From positions 3,738,042-3,802,041 of the forward strand of contig OY741283.1 of assembly GCA_963514095.1 (NCBI GenBank): a DNA stretch of 64,000 nucleotides, in the 5' to 3' direction. Both the position numbers and the translations under genes were made by a program. Each line of letters starts with the position of its first letter. Within the stretch, counting starts at the first letter, position 1. A model generated the notes under the pieces. The model was not told the DNA's origin. It was given only the letters and a program-made list of their open reading frames with translations, and ran no database searches. Positions 31,353 to 50,590 of the stretch are shown piece by piece. The DNA comes from Eutrigla gurnardus. Taxonomy: Eukaryota; Chordata; Actinopteri; Perciformes; Triglidae.

Positions 31353-34114
31353 CATCTATTACCCTTGTGGCCACTAGAGTGCTGTGCTGTATTACAGATA
31401 GAGCTCAAAAGAGTCTTCACCATGACATTTGGAAGTTGAACTCACACCACGCGGGATTAGCCCCTGTGGTTAGTTTCCATTAAGTGTTTTTAAAATGCAG
31501 GCAACGACAAACCAAATGGGAAAATACAACATGTTCAGGACATTTGTTGGAAAGCTTTAGCAGATTGTGATTTACCCTTTCTTGCCCACGCAGACCAACA
31601 AATCACATTAACGTTTTGTGTTTGAGAATGGTTTTATGTCAGATTTTTGTTTGAGATCTAAAAAAAAACCTAGATCAGTGTTGATAACACACATTTAAGA
31701 GGCATTTATGACTATATTCCAGGGGACTGGAACTAATAACAACATGTATTTCCCTAACAGGAGGTTTCTGAATTTGAAAAATGACTTTCCAACTCTACAA
31801 CAACAAAAGATGTCTAAGCTTGACCTTCCTCTCATCTACCTCCCATTTATTCTCAAGCTCTCAACACTGGCGGACATTAAAACAAGCGAGTGTCGAGAAA
31901 TGCAAGATATTCCATTCACGCGCCCCCAAAAGCACACGACAATGTCCCTTTTATTCCAGTATATTGCTCCATGAAAGGCGGTTACCAATTTTTTTATGTT
32001 TCGCAAACCACATTTCCATTGTTTGTCTGCAGGTTTGAATGGGTTTTGAGTGACAGAAGGCAGATTGAAATAGAGAGGAAAACAGAAATGAGAGAAGCAA
32101 GCAAAGACACATCCCACTCCGTCTCATCTCAGCTCTTCACAGCGTTCCAGAAATGCACACGAGAAATCAGGTCTGGAGCATCTCTCTAAAGGGGTTTGGG
32201 CTTAATCTTTGAACGCTTTGTTAAATCATATCACACACAAGCAGAGACATAAGAACATAAGACATGGATCCCAGATACTGTAACTGATATCCTGTTTTAA
32301 GTGCCTCTGCTATACCGATGTCCATCTGTAGAATACAGGAGTCTCTCTTTATTCCCATGTCTCCAGTATAGATGGAGCTCGTCTGCTTTACTTGTTTTAT
32401 GTGACCCTGCACTTGTGAATGCACGAGCCAATAGCCAGAGCCAGTAAAAGCTCCCCCCAAAGCTGATGCAGAGGCATTAATACTTCAAGGTGTAATAAAG
32501 TTAATACTTTGGAAGAAACAAACACAGCATGCTGAGGTAATCTTTTAATCCAACTATGCTCCAATTAGACGATATTGATGTAACTTCCAGCTAACATGAT
32601 GATCATGATGCATGATAATGACGGAGGATCCATTTAAATGCGTAAGAATCACATTCATGCCTCTTGTGCTTATTAAATAAACCGTAATTAGTGAGATGAT
32701 TAGTGGAAGTGTGTGTCCGGTATCTCTACATACTGATAAAATCATTTGTACATAATTATTAAGCATATCAGTGTTATTGTATATTGAGAGGAATAATATA
32801 TCCATAGCTCAGAGTAGATGTGGGAACAATGTTCATATTTGCATCATGTTGAAAGTGGAACCTTGTCCTTTGTTTGCAAGTTATGAGATGTTATATAAGT
32901 AATAACCCTTCAGCATCTTCACATTCCTCAGTATTCAGGTCAGCAGGGGATTCACACTCGCTTGTTCCCTGTTTGTAGATTTCTATCCTTGGTGTTTCCA
33001 CTGCAACATTTTGAGAATGTTTATATTTTTAAAATGGAAATATCCCATCTCCACTTCATCAGCGAGAATATTTGAATAATTAGCAGCAAAGGAGACTTGC
33101 TTTAAACAAATTGCTCTCATCTCGGGGGCACTTAAGATATTAAGTGCTTCACATTTCCATTGTTCTCACACATTAAGCTGCACTATTTGGTCCTCAATCT
33201 TGTTTTTGTGATCATTAATCATTACTAACGACCTTCATTAGGTGCTTGCTTAGTTTATCCATGTCCATGCATGTTTGCTGTGCAGACTGAAATCCAGACT
33301 CGGCCAATTATGAAAATATAATAGTTATTACAAGATGGAATTTATGCGCAGGGATATTGATGAGATTGGCCATCACCCTCTAAACAGTTGAGCATATTGG
33401 TGGATGAGTTCATTAGCAGTAATCAGTCTCAACCGCCTCTTGACACATGCATGTAAATGAAACATAAGCAGCGTGCCCTTTAGTGTTTAGGTATTTCCAC
33501 ACAACTGTATCACCTGATTAATTCAAATAACTTTGTTAATTTGTGCCACTGATTATCTGCCGGGTCCGTGATGCAGCACCTCATTAGATGAGGGTGGCCA
33601 GAAGGCATTCATGGCAGTCAAGCCCAGAAATTATATATTCACAAACCAATATTGATATTCAGCAGCGTGATCTACAGAAATATAATTCAATTTATTAAAT
33701 GCACTCTGAAACGTATTTGAAACTTCAGGTCACTTCTTGAATGAAAATGGGGAAGCGGAGAGAAGACAAGTAAATCAAGGAAATAGTAAACAATGTGTTT
33801 TCACAGATGGCAATGGGGGACTTGTTTTCTTGAAGCCTCTACCCGAGTGTTCCCCAGGAGAAATCACCCCACACCTCCGAACTCCATGACACTCATGACC
33901 TCCTGGAAAAAGTCTGCAAGGAAAGATACAACAGCGTTTCATATATGATATCTTATGAAAAGTTATTTTTCATCCAAATGTTCTGCAACACAATCTTTCA
34001 GTGCACCTGTGCAAACCTACGGTGCAGAAGCTGTTCAGGCAACAGCGTTACAGCACTTTAAAAGTCTGTGGTTTGGGTTAAAATAAGGATTTTTGAGGTA
34101 GTCGGTTAAGTTCT

Positions 34115-34215
34115 TAAAAATACCTAACCCGTACGTACATTTCGGGTCAAATTGAACCCGTCTTGACATTTGACAGCAGTAAAAATACCCTAAATGTCAT
34201 TCTTTTAGCTTGACA
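34115..34215. repeat. possible 'gggtcaaattgaaccc' MITE relic
   Basis: cgggtcaaattgaacccg is an imperfect palindrome resembling the ends of a common fish MITE carrying GGGTCAAAATGACCC-type termini. Only one end is seen, so boundaries are approximate. Confidence 0.3.
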
Positions 34216-34639
34216 TTTGATGACTTTTCCTATTGAAATGGATTTTTAGACCCACCAGTGTTGGTCAAACCAAGGAAAATGGTGGTTTTAGAGTCTTGAA
34301 ACTGTGAAAGGGAATCTGCCATGCCTGGGTGTATTTATTATGAAACAGTGGTGATAGAGTTCAACGGGAACCTTGACATTGTCACTTGAGCTGTCTGTGT
34401 TCCCACAGAGACGGAAGTCTACTGAATGTGACTGCCACTTGAAGCAGAATAGTGTTGCTGCCACAAGGATTGATTTAAAAAGAAAAAATCTTTATTATAT
34501 TAAGAACGAGCACTCAGATCTGAAATGTTTGGCTTGTGCTGAGTTTACTCTGATGTGAGTCATTGAATAAGTAGACTAGTCTGTCCTATGGGTGTGGCTA
34601 TACAAGCATGGAATCAGTGCATGCCAGTGGTGCAGACAG

Positions 34640-34930
34640 GAATCAACACAGGAATGTAGACCAATCAAAGTCTTTACTGGAAGAAGGTCATAAAGTCAAA
34701 CGGGGGGAAGCCAAAAGTCAGAAATCACAGGAAATGCAAACACTAAAGTATGATTGAATGCTACACATTAAGACAAACTGACAACAGGGAACAAACTGAA
34801 CAAAGTACTTATGTACACAGGTAATGAAACAGGTGGAACTAATTAGGGGCAGGGCAGACAATAGACAGTGGCGGGAAAACACACAAGGACAGGAAGTGGA
34901 GGAAGAATGCTGAATGAAATGACATGAACG
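34640..34930 (-). mobile_element. possible solo LTR fragment
   Basis: Read on the minus strand it has cacttcctgtccttgtgtg, cctaattagttccacctgt, ttcattacctgtgtacataa and gttcagtttgttccctgttg. This is the style of fish LTR promoter regions I recall. No coding domain, partner LTR or duplication is seen. Confidence 0.35.
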
Positions 34931-34940
34931 ACATGAATGC

Positions 34941-37513
34941 GTCAGCCAGACTCAATCAAATACATGTAATTGCCTGTGCATTGCCTTTGTTATCATTTTG
35001 AACAAAGTTAAAGTGATTTACACATTTCATTCTCATCACCTTTTTTCTAAGTTTGAAAGCAGTGAACACTTTAATTAAATCCAGGTTTGCTATATTAAGT
35101 TGATTTGTTGGCGACCATTATAATGTCCTGATTCATCCGCATTTTAAACACTTTTTTTTACCATCCTAATGCTAATTTACCTGTAATTGATTTTGCAAAA
35201 AAATATTTTAGATATCCAGATATAAAACAAACGAAAGAGCTATGTTTTGATTTGTGCACTGAACCACCGGGCAAATCCAAAGCAGCTCACTGTGGAGCAG
35301 TGTGAAGGTGACTACATATTTAATGACTTGGTAGCCGAGACATATTCAACTCTCCAAAGAGGTAATGAGGAGCTGTAAATTGTGGAGCTGTGTGAAACTC
35401 TCTACTTTCTCCTTTGACACTAGAAGAGGATAATTCCATGTGATTAATTCACTTAACCTGCAAACAAAACACACACAAAAAGAGGCAGAATTACGCAATT
35501 CAATTAAGTAGACTGAACAACATATTGTAGCTTGTGAGATCCGTCACATCCAGGCGGGGGATTTTTTATGTGGGATCAAAAACATACATGATATGCATAT
35601 TTCAGGAAGCTGAAAGAAACAAGTAACATCTGAATACTTGAAGAAGGGATCCCATGTGTGAGTCCGCTGTATTTGGTTCAATACAGCCCGAAGGTTCATG
35701 GGTTGAACCTTTAAACAATTGATGAATAAAACAACACACGTGGGCCTTTTAATTTGTCCTGCTTAGATCAGCCTCTGCACAGCGTTCGGCGTTCCCAGCC
35801 TCAGTATCGCTGCCTGGGAGGAGGTGTTGTCTGTTGCCCGTCTCCCTGCATGATGGAAAGAGCAGAAAGGTTGTCGGCGGACAAAGACAGCTTTTAATCA
35901 CAGATGCGGTCTCAATAGAGAGCCGCGGCAGCAGGTTCATAACGTTTGGGTCACTGCAGGTCCTCATCTAATATTCCTAAAGGTGGAAAAGCATTGTGAA
36001 TAGATTTTGGGCTGAGCAAGGGAAATTAAATCTGTAATCTACAAGCAGTGTCAACAAGCATTCTTCATTTTTTGGCACGGACTTTCTTTTGAGGGCTGGT
36101 TTCCATTTTTTTTTTGTAGTTGTGGTGGGTGTGTCGGCGCTGCTGCTGCTGTTGTGTGTCATTTTGCATGATTTATCACCAGTGAGAAAGCCCGCTCACA
36201 CACTGAGAATGGTGTCGGGACTCGAGTGAAAAAAAACATCTAAAAGAAAAATGAACAGAAATGGGCTTACCTCTCCGATATGTGACATTTATGATAATTT
36301 GAAATGAAGATCCTCATTTTTTGAAATACCAGCCTTTTAGGTTTTGCACACACATCTTAGATTTCAGTCGCAGTATTCATCTCACCTTTGGCTGGTATTC
36401 AGCTTGTTGTTTGATAAATACACCAGAGCATTTGGGTATTGTTTTTCACGAGACATAATGGGCACAATATTTTACAATGACATGGCAATGTCTTTGTAGG
36501 CGGACCACCCTAAATTCATTCATCAATCTGAGTCTCTGTGTTTCCTGACTGGGTGGCATTTGGTTAAGAGCGAGTGCAGGTACGGTGGCACGTCTCTGAT
36601 TCCTCCCTGGCATTATTTAGAAACAGCAGGAAGCACACAGATACATTCCACACACCTGAGAAAAGGTCACAGAGAAAAATGGAGAACAGCGGCAAATTGC
36701 CTCTCCATCCCATTACTGGGCTCGGGTACCACAATACGTTACCCAGCCTGCCACACTGGAGGGCTCATGTGAACTATGGGCTCTGATTTAGGCCGAGAAC
36801 TTTGACTGCGGCACATTAATCTGGTCTGGGCGTTTTCCACTCGTCAACAAATTCTTTGTTTTACCTCCTCGGGGGAAGTAGGAATAATCGAAGGAAATTG
36901 TTTATTATCTCTTGTTTATTTTTTATTTTGTTACCTAAAATCGAGGTTTGACAATATTTTAAAGAAATGAATTTCAGTGGAGAAACCTAATTTGTGCTTT
37001 TCATAGGAATGAGTCACCAATACCCTTAAAGTGATACCAATAAAATTGATTATCTTATCATGTGATTGTCTCATTTCCACGTTCAGAGCCGTGAAGGGAA
37101 ATCCCAGCTGCGTGAGTCGTAGCTGCTGCAGTCGTGGGCCAATCACACGTTGCATCACATTCCCAGTGATTGGCTGCAAAAGCATCCAAATAGTGATTTC
37201 CAGCATCGTTTGACTTGATACTACTTGGGTTACTTCAGTCGATACCTTTAATTTATAGAGTGCCTCATCTTTGGCTTTCCAGCGACGACTTCTCATTCAT
37301 TCCCGAGGCTCGTCTGTGAACGGCACGTTGCCATGGCACACCCCACACACATAAAAAGGATACTTAGGATACTGTGATTTTGTTTGACTCAGCAAATCAA
37401 GCTTCCCACCAGGCTGATTTTTAATTCACCTTAAGGGCTCCACTAAATCAGCAACATGGCAGGAGCAATTCAGAGTGGGAGTGCTACATCCATCGTCATT
37501 CTCAAAGGCATCG

Positions 37514-37515
<2 letters not shown>
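34941..37515. other. gene-free flank, part 2
   Basis: No gene recognised. Notable items are an 8-bp-armed palindrome at 35691-35711 and an NF-E2-type site at 37385-37394. Confidence 0.5.
37385..37394 (-). promoter_or_regulatory. NF-E2/MARE-type site
   Basis: On the minus strand it reads ATTTGCTGAGTCAAA: an exact TGCTGAGTCA with the AT-rich 5' flank that Maf proteins favour. Function is inferred. Confidence 0.35.

Positions 37516-37567
<52 letters not shown>
37516..37567. repeat. (GT)n microsatellite
   Basis: About 26 GT units. Confidence 0.95.
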
Positions 37568-40950
<3,383 letters not shown>

Positions 40951-41484
40951 CCAGCATGAATACACAAGCTGTTCCACTTCCTTTGTGTTCTTCAGAAAGT
41001 CAACCCAGTGGGTTGAACATACCGGCTGATATACAGCACACAAAAAAAAAAAAGGCCCATCCAAACAATTTTCAAAGCAAAATGAGAACCAACTCAGTTC
41101 ACAAATTGTTTGCCCTCTCTTTCCTCGAAACGCTGTGTGCTTGCAAATAATACATTTAGGAGCCAATATAGCTGAGAATTTACCCACCAGATACCTGGAC
41201 TACAGATTTAACAGTCTGGTTGATGAGGAGAAGTTCCAAAAAATGATGTGATGAAGGTGTAAAGATATGATGTTAATGCATATATAGTGTAGCTTCTGAT
41301 TTAATATTATGCTACTGCTCTTGTTATACTCTAATTATCAAATATCAGGCATTGTACTATGCCTTAGACACCTGGGTATGTGAGGTGAGTGTCAAACATA
41401 GTATATTATTATATTCTATAAAGCATAAATTATGTACAACAGGAAACTTGCTGTGGGCTGTCCTAGTCTGGAGCACAGGGAGGT

Positions 41485-41505
41485 AAGAAAGAAAGAAAGA
41501 AAGAC

Positions 41506-41556
<51 letters not shown>

Positions 41557-41617
41557 CAGACAGAAAGATAGAAAGAAAGACAGACAGAAAGATAGAAAGA
41601 AAGACAGAAAGAAAGAT

Positions 41618-41664
<47 letters not shown>

Positions 41665-41665
41665 A
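41485..41665. repeat. compound (GAAA)n tetranucleotide array
   Basis: About 180 bp of GAAA units with interspersed GACA and GATA variants. The mixed block gacagacagaaagatagaaa occurs twice in a row in the middle. Lys-rich and Leu/Ser-rich frames on the two strands are artefacts. Confidence 0.97.
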
Positions 41666-44057
41666 GGGGAAATGTCAAATCCAAAGTGTGAAATAAGTGC
41701 ATAAATGTATGCAATTACAAAAGTGCATTGCATACAAGGTGGCACAATACCCTCTCACTTTAATTGATTTGCTGCTGCCTACAGTATGCAGTGACAGGAC
41801 TCCCCCCCCTCTCTCTCTCTGCACACTGCTGCTGTCCCTCAGCATCTGATAGGATCTTGACACGGTCTAAATTAAAACCAACATTCATCCGTCTTTGAGC
41901 TCCCGCCACCGTCCACATTCACATTCTTCTTTTCGGTGTGAAATGCCAGCAGAGCGGCGAGGTGCTGTCGCTGCATCGTCCAACTCATCTGAATACGTGC
42001 GTCCAATGAATGTGACATGCAACCACCTGTTTATCGCCTCTGTAACGAGGATTTAATTCACGGGAGCACCATTTAGCTCTACATGTTCTGACACCATTGT
42101 TTGTATTTACCAGATTTCACACGCAAGTATTAACAACCATATGGGCTGCTAAACCAGCTGTGCACATCAGCGTGGCCCCGTCATGTTGTTTTAAGTATGG
42201 AAGCATCCTAATAAAGTCTTAAGCACTCAGAATGATTAGCTATTGCATAACCTGAAACGGTGCCAAAGGGTTAAAGCCCGGTTTTAATGTAGTTCAGGCA
42301 TTACGTGGCTTCAGTATTGGGCTGCATTCCAAAAGGACAATTTAAGAGAATTACTGAAGGCACATTAAGTTGTCAAGATACCCATTCCATCAATGAGAGC
42401 CGAAGGAAACACTGTGTTGCCGAAGAGAAATGCATCCGACACATGTGGGCTTTGTTCATTTGCCGCATGCATATCCTAAATTACCTCTCCAGCTAAAGCC
42501 GGGCAGCAAAAAATGGCTCAGTGTACATTCTTCTGAGGTGAACAGTGAATCTCAGTGTGTGGGCAGATGCACAGACATTCACTGTGACACACTGACAGCA
42601 GCCACTTGATTTGATTTTGAGTACATTTATAAAGAAGAGGTGATAAGAATGTGCTATTTTCATTTGGGTTATTTCTTTCTATCAGTTTGCGGCAGCTTCT
42701 CAGCGTCATGATCTGTATCATCACATGAAACACTTAAAAAATAATAACAATGCCAGCATGCAACGACCTTTTGGTATACATTTTTTTCATGTATTATCTT
42801 TTGAATTAATGGCTTAAAGTGATGTCTCCTTCAAAAGAAAATCCTTAAACAAACCATCTACTTGAGGCAATTAAATGCCTCTCTGTCATTATCACTTTTC
42901 AGAGCAAACCTGCACGTCTTAATGACTTCAGTCTTCAAGGCTCCACTGGTTTTATTCATGTTCAGAAATCTTTTTTTGGCATGCAAATGTTCAAAGAAAG
43001 AGCTTAAGTGCTCATAATATAGATTATACAGAACAGTATCTCTATAATTGCAAATAAGTGATTTAAATGGTTTATGGTTTGGCTGGCTGATTTCATGCTT
43101 TGTCTTTTGAAAGAATATCCAGATTTTCAAAGAATTGCAAGATTGCATTAAAGACACAATTTCTTACAATAATCATAAAACATTATAAACCATACCATAT
43201 CAAAATACTTCATAATTTCATCTTCTTTTGCAAGGATCATAATGTATTGTAATGAATTATCATTATACTCTTTTTATATAGTGATTGTACTATATATTGT
43301 TTGTATTGGGTAAAATAAAAATGTATTTCACTTTTTGTGTTCTTGTATAGATTTTATACGTTTTACTTTAATCAAACTGTGACCAATTAAGCTACTGTAT
43401 AATCACATTATAATGCATTATTACAGTGATTATAATAGATTGTAAAAGATGTGATGGGACAACCAATCAGCAATATGGTAATATTTATGAGTGCTTATTG
43501 CTATAGTTATACAGTGATATAATCGGATTATAAGTATTTTTATAATGCATTTCAAAGAATGGTGATTCATCATTGCAAAAAGCAGAAAATAAATAAACTA
43601 AATATTGCTTTTTGATACATCAGCCACAGTATTTATTCGTGCAACTTCCTCAAATCTCAGAGCCTCACAAATAAATTCAATCAAACTTGATGATGAGCAA
43701 CAATGTTTGACATCTTATTGGAATTTCTTACTTCAAAATTTGGAACAGACTTTCCAAAAATACACGAAACTTGAGATTGTTGGCGCTGTCAAGACTTTAT
43801 TTGTGCCAAACTTAGAGATAGTCAGTGTCGTTGGTTTAGCACCTTCAAAGCACCTATTTCCATATTTTAATTACGTTATCGTTGTTGGCTGGGTATCCAG
43901 GCAGAGGTCATCTGATGAGACTCATCTGATAGCAGTTTTATTGGGTTTCTTTGGCAGCAGATGTTCCGTTACTAATTTGAAGTTACAGTTGGATGGGACA
44001 CTTTGGCCTGCTGGTCCCTGTGAGTCCTCCTCAGAGCTCAGAGAGGATAACGGTCGC
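41666..44057. other. gene-free flank, part 4
   Basis: No gene recognised. The very AT-rich stretch 43160-43570 has recurring ATAATGCATT-like words, including the palindrome ATAATGCATTAT at 43410-43421, and may be a decayed MITE. The 160-residue frame at 43605-44087 is unlike any family I know. Confidence 0.45.
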
Positions 44058-44061
44058 TTAA

Positions 44062-44629
44062 AGTCCCAGTCGGCAACATGTTTTTGATCATATTCACTGA
44101 AGGCGACACTACGCTCCGATAGAACAACATAAATCATCCGTTTTTTGGAAAAAAAGCGTGCCTCTGCGTGCACGTAGAGCCTGTTTGTTTTGCAAAGATC
44201 CGACAGAGCCCGGGTCATCCTGTCCAATCAGCACGCAGGGCTGTGTTCGTGCACACACAGAGCCCCTCCCCCCTCGGGTCGTACCACTATCACAGGGGGG
44301 AGGTGGAGGGAAGTAGCAACAAGCTTCCAATTCCTCGGTTAAAAACCGAAACGAGGAGGTCCAAAACAACCAAGGAAAAGAAAACACCGGTGGAAAAGAA
44401 GGAAAAAATGAAAGATTGCGACGGTGCCCGTGATAAAACCAGAGTCAACATCGGACCCGCGTTTCAAAGGTGGTGTGATCTAAGGGATTTCAAAGGGCAC
44501 GGAGTCGAGGGGAGGAGCTCGGTGGTCGAGGGGGAGGAGCTTGGTGGTTGTGGGGGAGGAGCCTGAGAGTTGGAAACATTCAAAATCTGACAGAGTGCCC
44601 TCGATCCGCCAGACTTGCCGACTGGGACT
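44062..44629. mobile_element. TTAA-flanked inverted-repeat element (piggyBac-like MITE)
   Basis: The ends are AGTCCCAGTCGGCAA at 44062-44076 and its exact complement at 44615-44629. Each is flanked by TTAA (44058-44061, 44630-44633), the fixed target of piggyBac-type transposons. The body is 568 bp. Near its right end it holds three tandem copies of a unit of about 21 bp, gtcgagggggaggagcttgg-like (44504-44568). The + frame through the body includes RVNIGPAFQRWCDLRDFKG, which looks protein-like and may be a captured or relic coding piece. No transposase is present. TTAA flanks could also arise by chance in a palindromic end, so the superfamily is less sure than the element itself. Confidence 0.8.
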
Positions 44630-44633
44630 TTAA

Positions 44634-47984
<3,351 letters not shown>

Positions 47985-48125
47985 GGAATAAAACCCAGTG
48001 TTGTTTCTACACTTCACTTTTTAAGAGTTGGATAAACCCAGGCAAGCTGTTTGCCTCCTGTTTCTAGTCCTTATGCTAAGCTAAGCTAGCTAGCCGCTGG
48101 CTGTAGCTTCACTGTGAATGATGGA
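47985..48125 (-). repeat. dispersed fish repeat copy
   Basis: tagtccttatgctaagctaa then gctagctagccgctggctgt and agcttcactgtgaatg match a percomorph repeat I recall (its other strand runs gaagctacagccagc...agcttagcttagcataaagac). A second, more decayed copy in the opposite orientation is at 53950-54125. Confidence 0.55.
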
Positions 48126-50330
48126 ACCGATAGCAATCCTGGCTTCTGCCTCTCAGTAACAAAGTGAAGAATGTCAAAATGTCAAACTGCTTCAACATTA
48201 GACCTTGAAGCGTTGGGTCGTATTGATTGTATGGTCGAGTCTCGAGGCTCTCAATTTCTCCCAAAGTAAAGCCTTGAAGGAGCACTTGGACAAGCCCAAT
48301 CCTCACACAACAATAGTAGACAGCCAAAGTTAACAAGTGCCTCGTAAAGAAATATGACTAAGAATTAAAGACCGGCATGTCTTTCTGGGAAGTTGTTTTT
48401 CTGTTTTCGTTATCTATAGGATACGAGGATGCAGCATCATCTGTGACAATAAAGCACATTGATGCAGTCTGGCATATTAATCAAAATATACAATTACATT
48501 TAAATTCCACAGCAGGTTCTCTTTCCGCCATAAAACCGCTGTTTATAAAAGTAAACAGCTCAGCTTCAGAAAGGTCACGGACTTCCCAGGGAGGTTGAGG
48601 ACTAGAACAAAGGGATTCCGCTGCATGTTTGTTTCTGCCGTTTCTTTCCCGCGACCGAACATCTGATTAGAAAACCACACAATGAAAAGCCCATTTTGAC
48701 ACGTGAAACTTGTGCTTATCTCCCCGTAACACGGGGTGAATGTTAATTCAGCAGCGCTTATCACAACGATGAATTTAAATGACAACAATATGTTTTTGGC
48801 AGATAAAATGATCATTTGGAATGTGTTTCTATTCACTGCCCATCTCACCTTCGTGACCTCCCGCTAAGAGGGAAAATGTCCTCTGAATTTTAAATCAGCA
48901 ATATGAAGATCCTTATTGTGGAAAGGGTCGCCGGGTCTCGTTTTTCATTTAGCCTCTGAGAGCGTGACGGACTGTTATTATTGGCAAACTAACTTTCAAG
49001 GTTTAGTGCGGAAGCGTCAGCGTGCATTTGATAACATTAAACTTCCGGGTGTCACTTTAAGTATTCACTGAAATGTATGATCTATTTTGAATGGAATGAA
49101 AATGCCATCTGTGCAACAAAATTTCCATGATTTATTGATTTAAAAAAAAAAAAACTGGATAAAACGCAGACCTGTGCCTTTGAAGAGTGCAATCACGTCC
49201 CATATTTCTCACTCCATCTGCCGTGATGATTTGCCAACTTTTATACACTGAGTTGTTGTTTTTTTCTCCTGCATACATGTTGTTCTGCATTTCCAAACTT
49301 TTGCCAAAGTGATTCTGTGGTTCAGAGTGGACAAGGAAGCCTGTCTGTCCAGAGCCAAGTTTCTTTCTGAGCTCATGGAGGGAAAAAAAAAGAAAAAGAA
49401 AATCACTGCCAGCAGCAAATTTCACTAATAATGTAAATTCAGTGCCTAATTGGCAGCACACCAGCTGTTTCTCATCAAAATAATGAGTCTGTTTTTCTTT
49501 TATGAGAATATTATCTATCTTCTTTAGATACTGAGAGTTCTGCTGCTGCTTTCGTGCCTTCCCTGTTGAAGCCGTGTGTCCTGACGACTGCAGCCGCCCG
49601 AGGTCCTCAGATAGAGATCCAGTCTGAACCCGCCTCACGCTGACAGCTGAAACGATGGAGGGAGGCTTTCACCACCAACGGGCAAGCTCAAGACTGACTG
49701 CCTTTGTTGGTCAAGACAATAAAGACGCTGTCATGAGTCTGCCGCCGTGTCTTCCTCCTCCTTAGCGGCTCGGTTTGATTGTATGCAGATGAGGGAGCCT
49801 GACGAAGTCAACTCTGTGCACATGCATAACGGCAGGGTCTTAGATCAGCCACTTGAGTGCCACTTATTAATGATGTCTGGGACTTCAACTCTTACATATG
49901 CACCGAGCAATATAAAAAGGTTAATATGCATTTTTTATTTTCTCCGGCGAAAAGACGGCAGACGTGGTCAGCTTGCAGTTTCTTTGCTGGGTATTAAATA
50001 AAAGAGCCTTCTGGCGTCGTGCTTTTTGAGATGGAATGATAGCCGTTCAGAGGCGTTAATGAAGTGCTAATGGCCGTCTTAATGAGATTCTCCGACTCGT
50101 GCTGTATTTGAAAAGCAAGATATCCAGGTTTCTAATTAAGTCCTCGCCTGATTTTAATGAGTAAACATTAAAAAAAAAAGTGTCGTGGATCAATATCTGC
50201 TCGGTACTCATTAGAGGTTGATATTTTCTTCAGGTTTTACATGAAAATGTCAAGTACTCCACAAAGAGAAACAGAGGCGATGTCTTCAGAGGAACGAACT
50301 AAATGTCTACAGTCATGCTGATCTGCTCGA
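48126..50330. other. gene-free flank, part 7
   Basis: No gene recognised. A cluster of homeodomain-core TAAT words lies at 50055-50160. The 168-residue minus frame at 49132-49638 shows no known motif. Confidence 0.45.
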
Positions 50331-50590
50331 CTGTACTCGGACACAGCGGGATTTGACCAAAGTGCTAATGACTGTATATTAATACGCTCACAATGACGCT
50401 AACATGCTGGTTTTTAGCAGACAAGATGTTTTCCAACAGTTCTTGAGATGTTTCACTCAGAAATCTAAATGTCAACCTCATGGAGGGGAAAGAGGAAAGA
50501 CAGGAAACCAGCTTTTCATCCTCACGTGGACAATAAATGGAAATTCATCCCAATAGTTATTGAGATATCTCTGTCTGGAGCAAAGTGTTG
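50331..50590 (+). repeat. dispersed fish repeat copy
   Basis: It contains acgctaacatgctggttttt then, 130 bp on, attcatcccaatagttattg, agatatctctgtctggagca and aagtg, phrases from a repeat I recall as common in percomorph introns and UTRs. A degraded copy. Confidence 0.6.

Larger units (their letters stand above)
28301..34100. other. gene-free flank, part 1
   Basis: No exon or gene recognised. It holds a 20-T run (29656-29675) and a (CA)n run (31319-31348). The segment at about 32500-33750 is free of recognisable repeats and rich in TAAT/ATTA words; it could contain conserved noncoding elements, but this is inference. Confidence 0.5.

Noticed and set aside
41416..41745. Lys/Glu/Arg-rich (+) and Phe/Leu/Ser-rich (-) frames
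   Set aside because: Translation of the GAAA microsatellite.
43605..44087. 160-residue + frame ending inside the TTAA element
   Set aside because: It runs across the left boundary of the transposon, so it cannot be an old conserved gene; no motif was recognised.
49132..49638. 168-residue minus-strand frame
   Set aside because: Low-complexity tracts (poly-Phe from A-runs) and no family resemblance.
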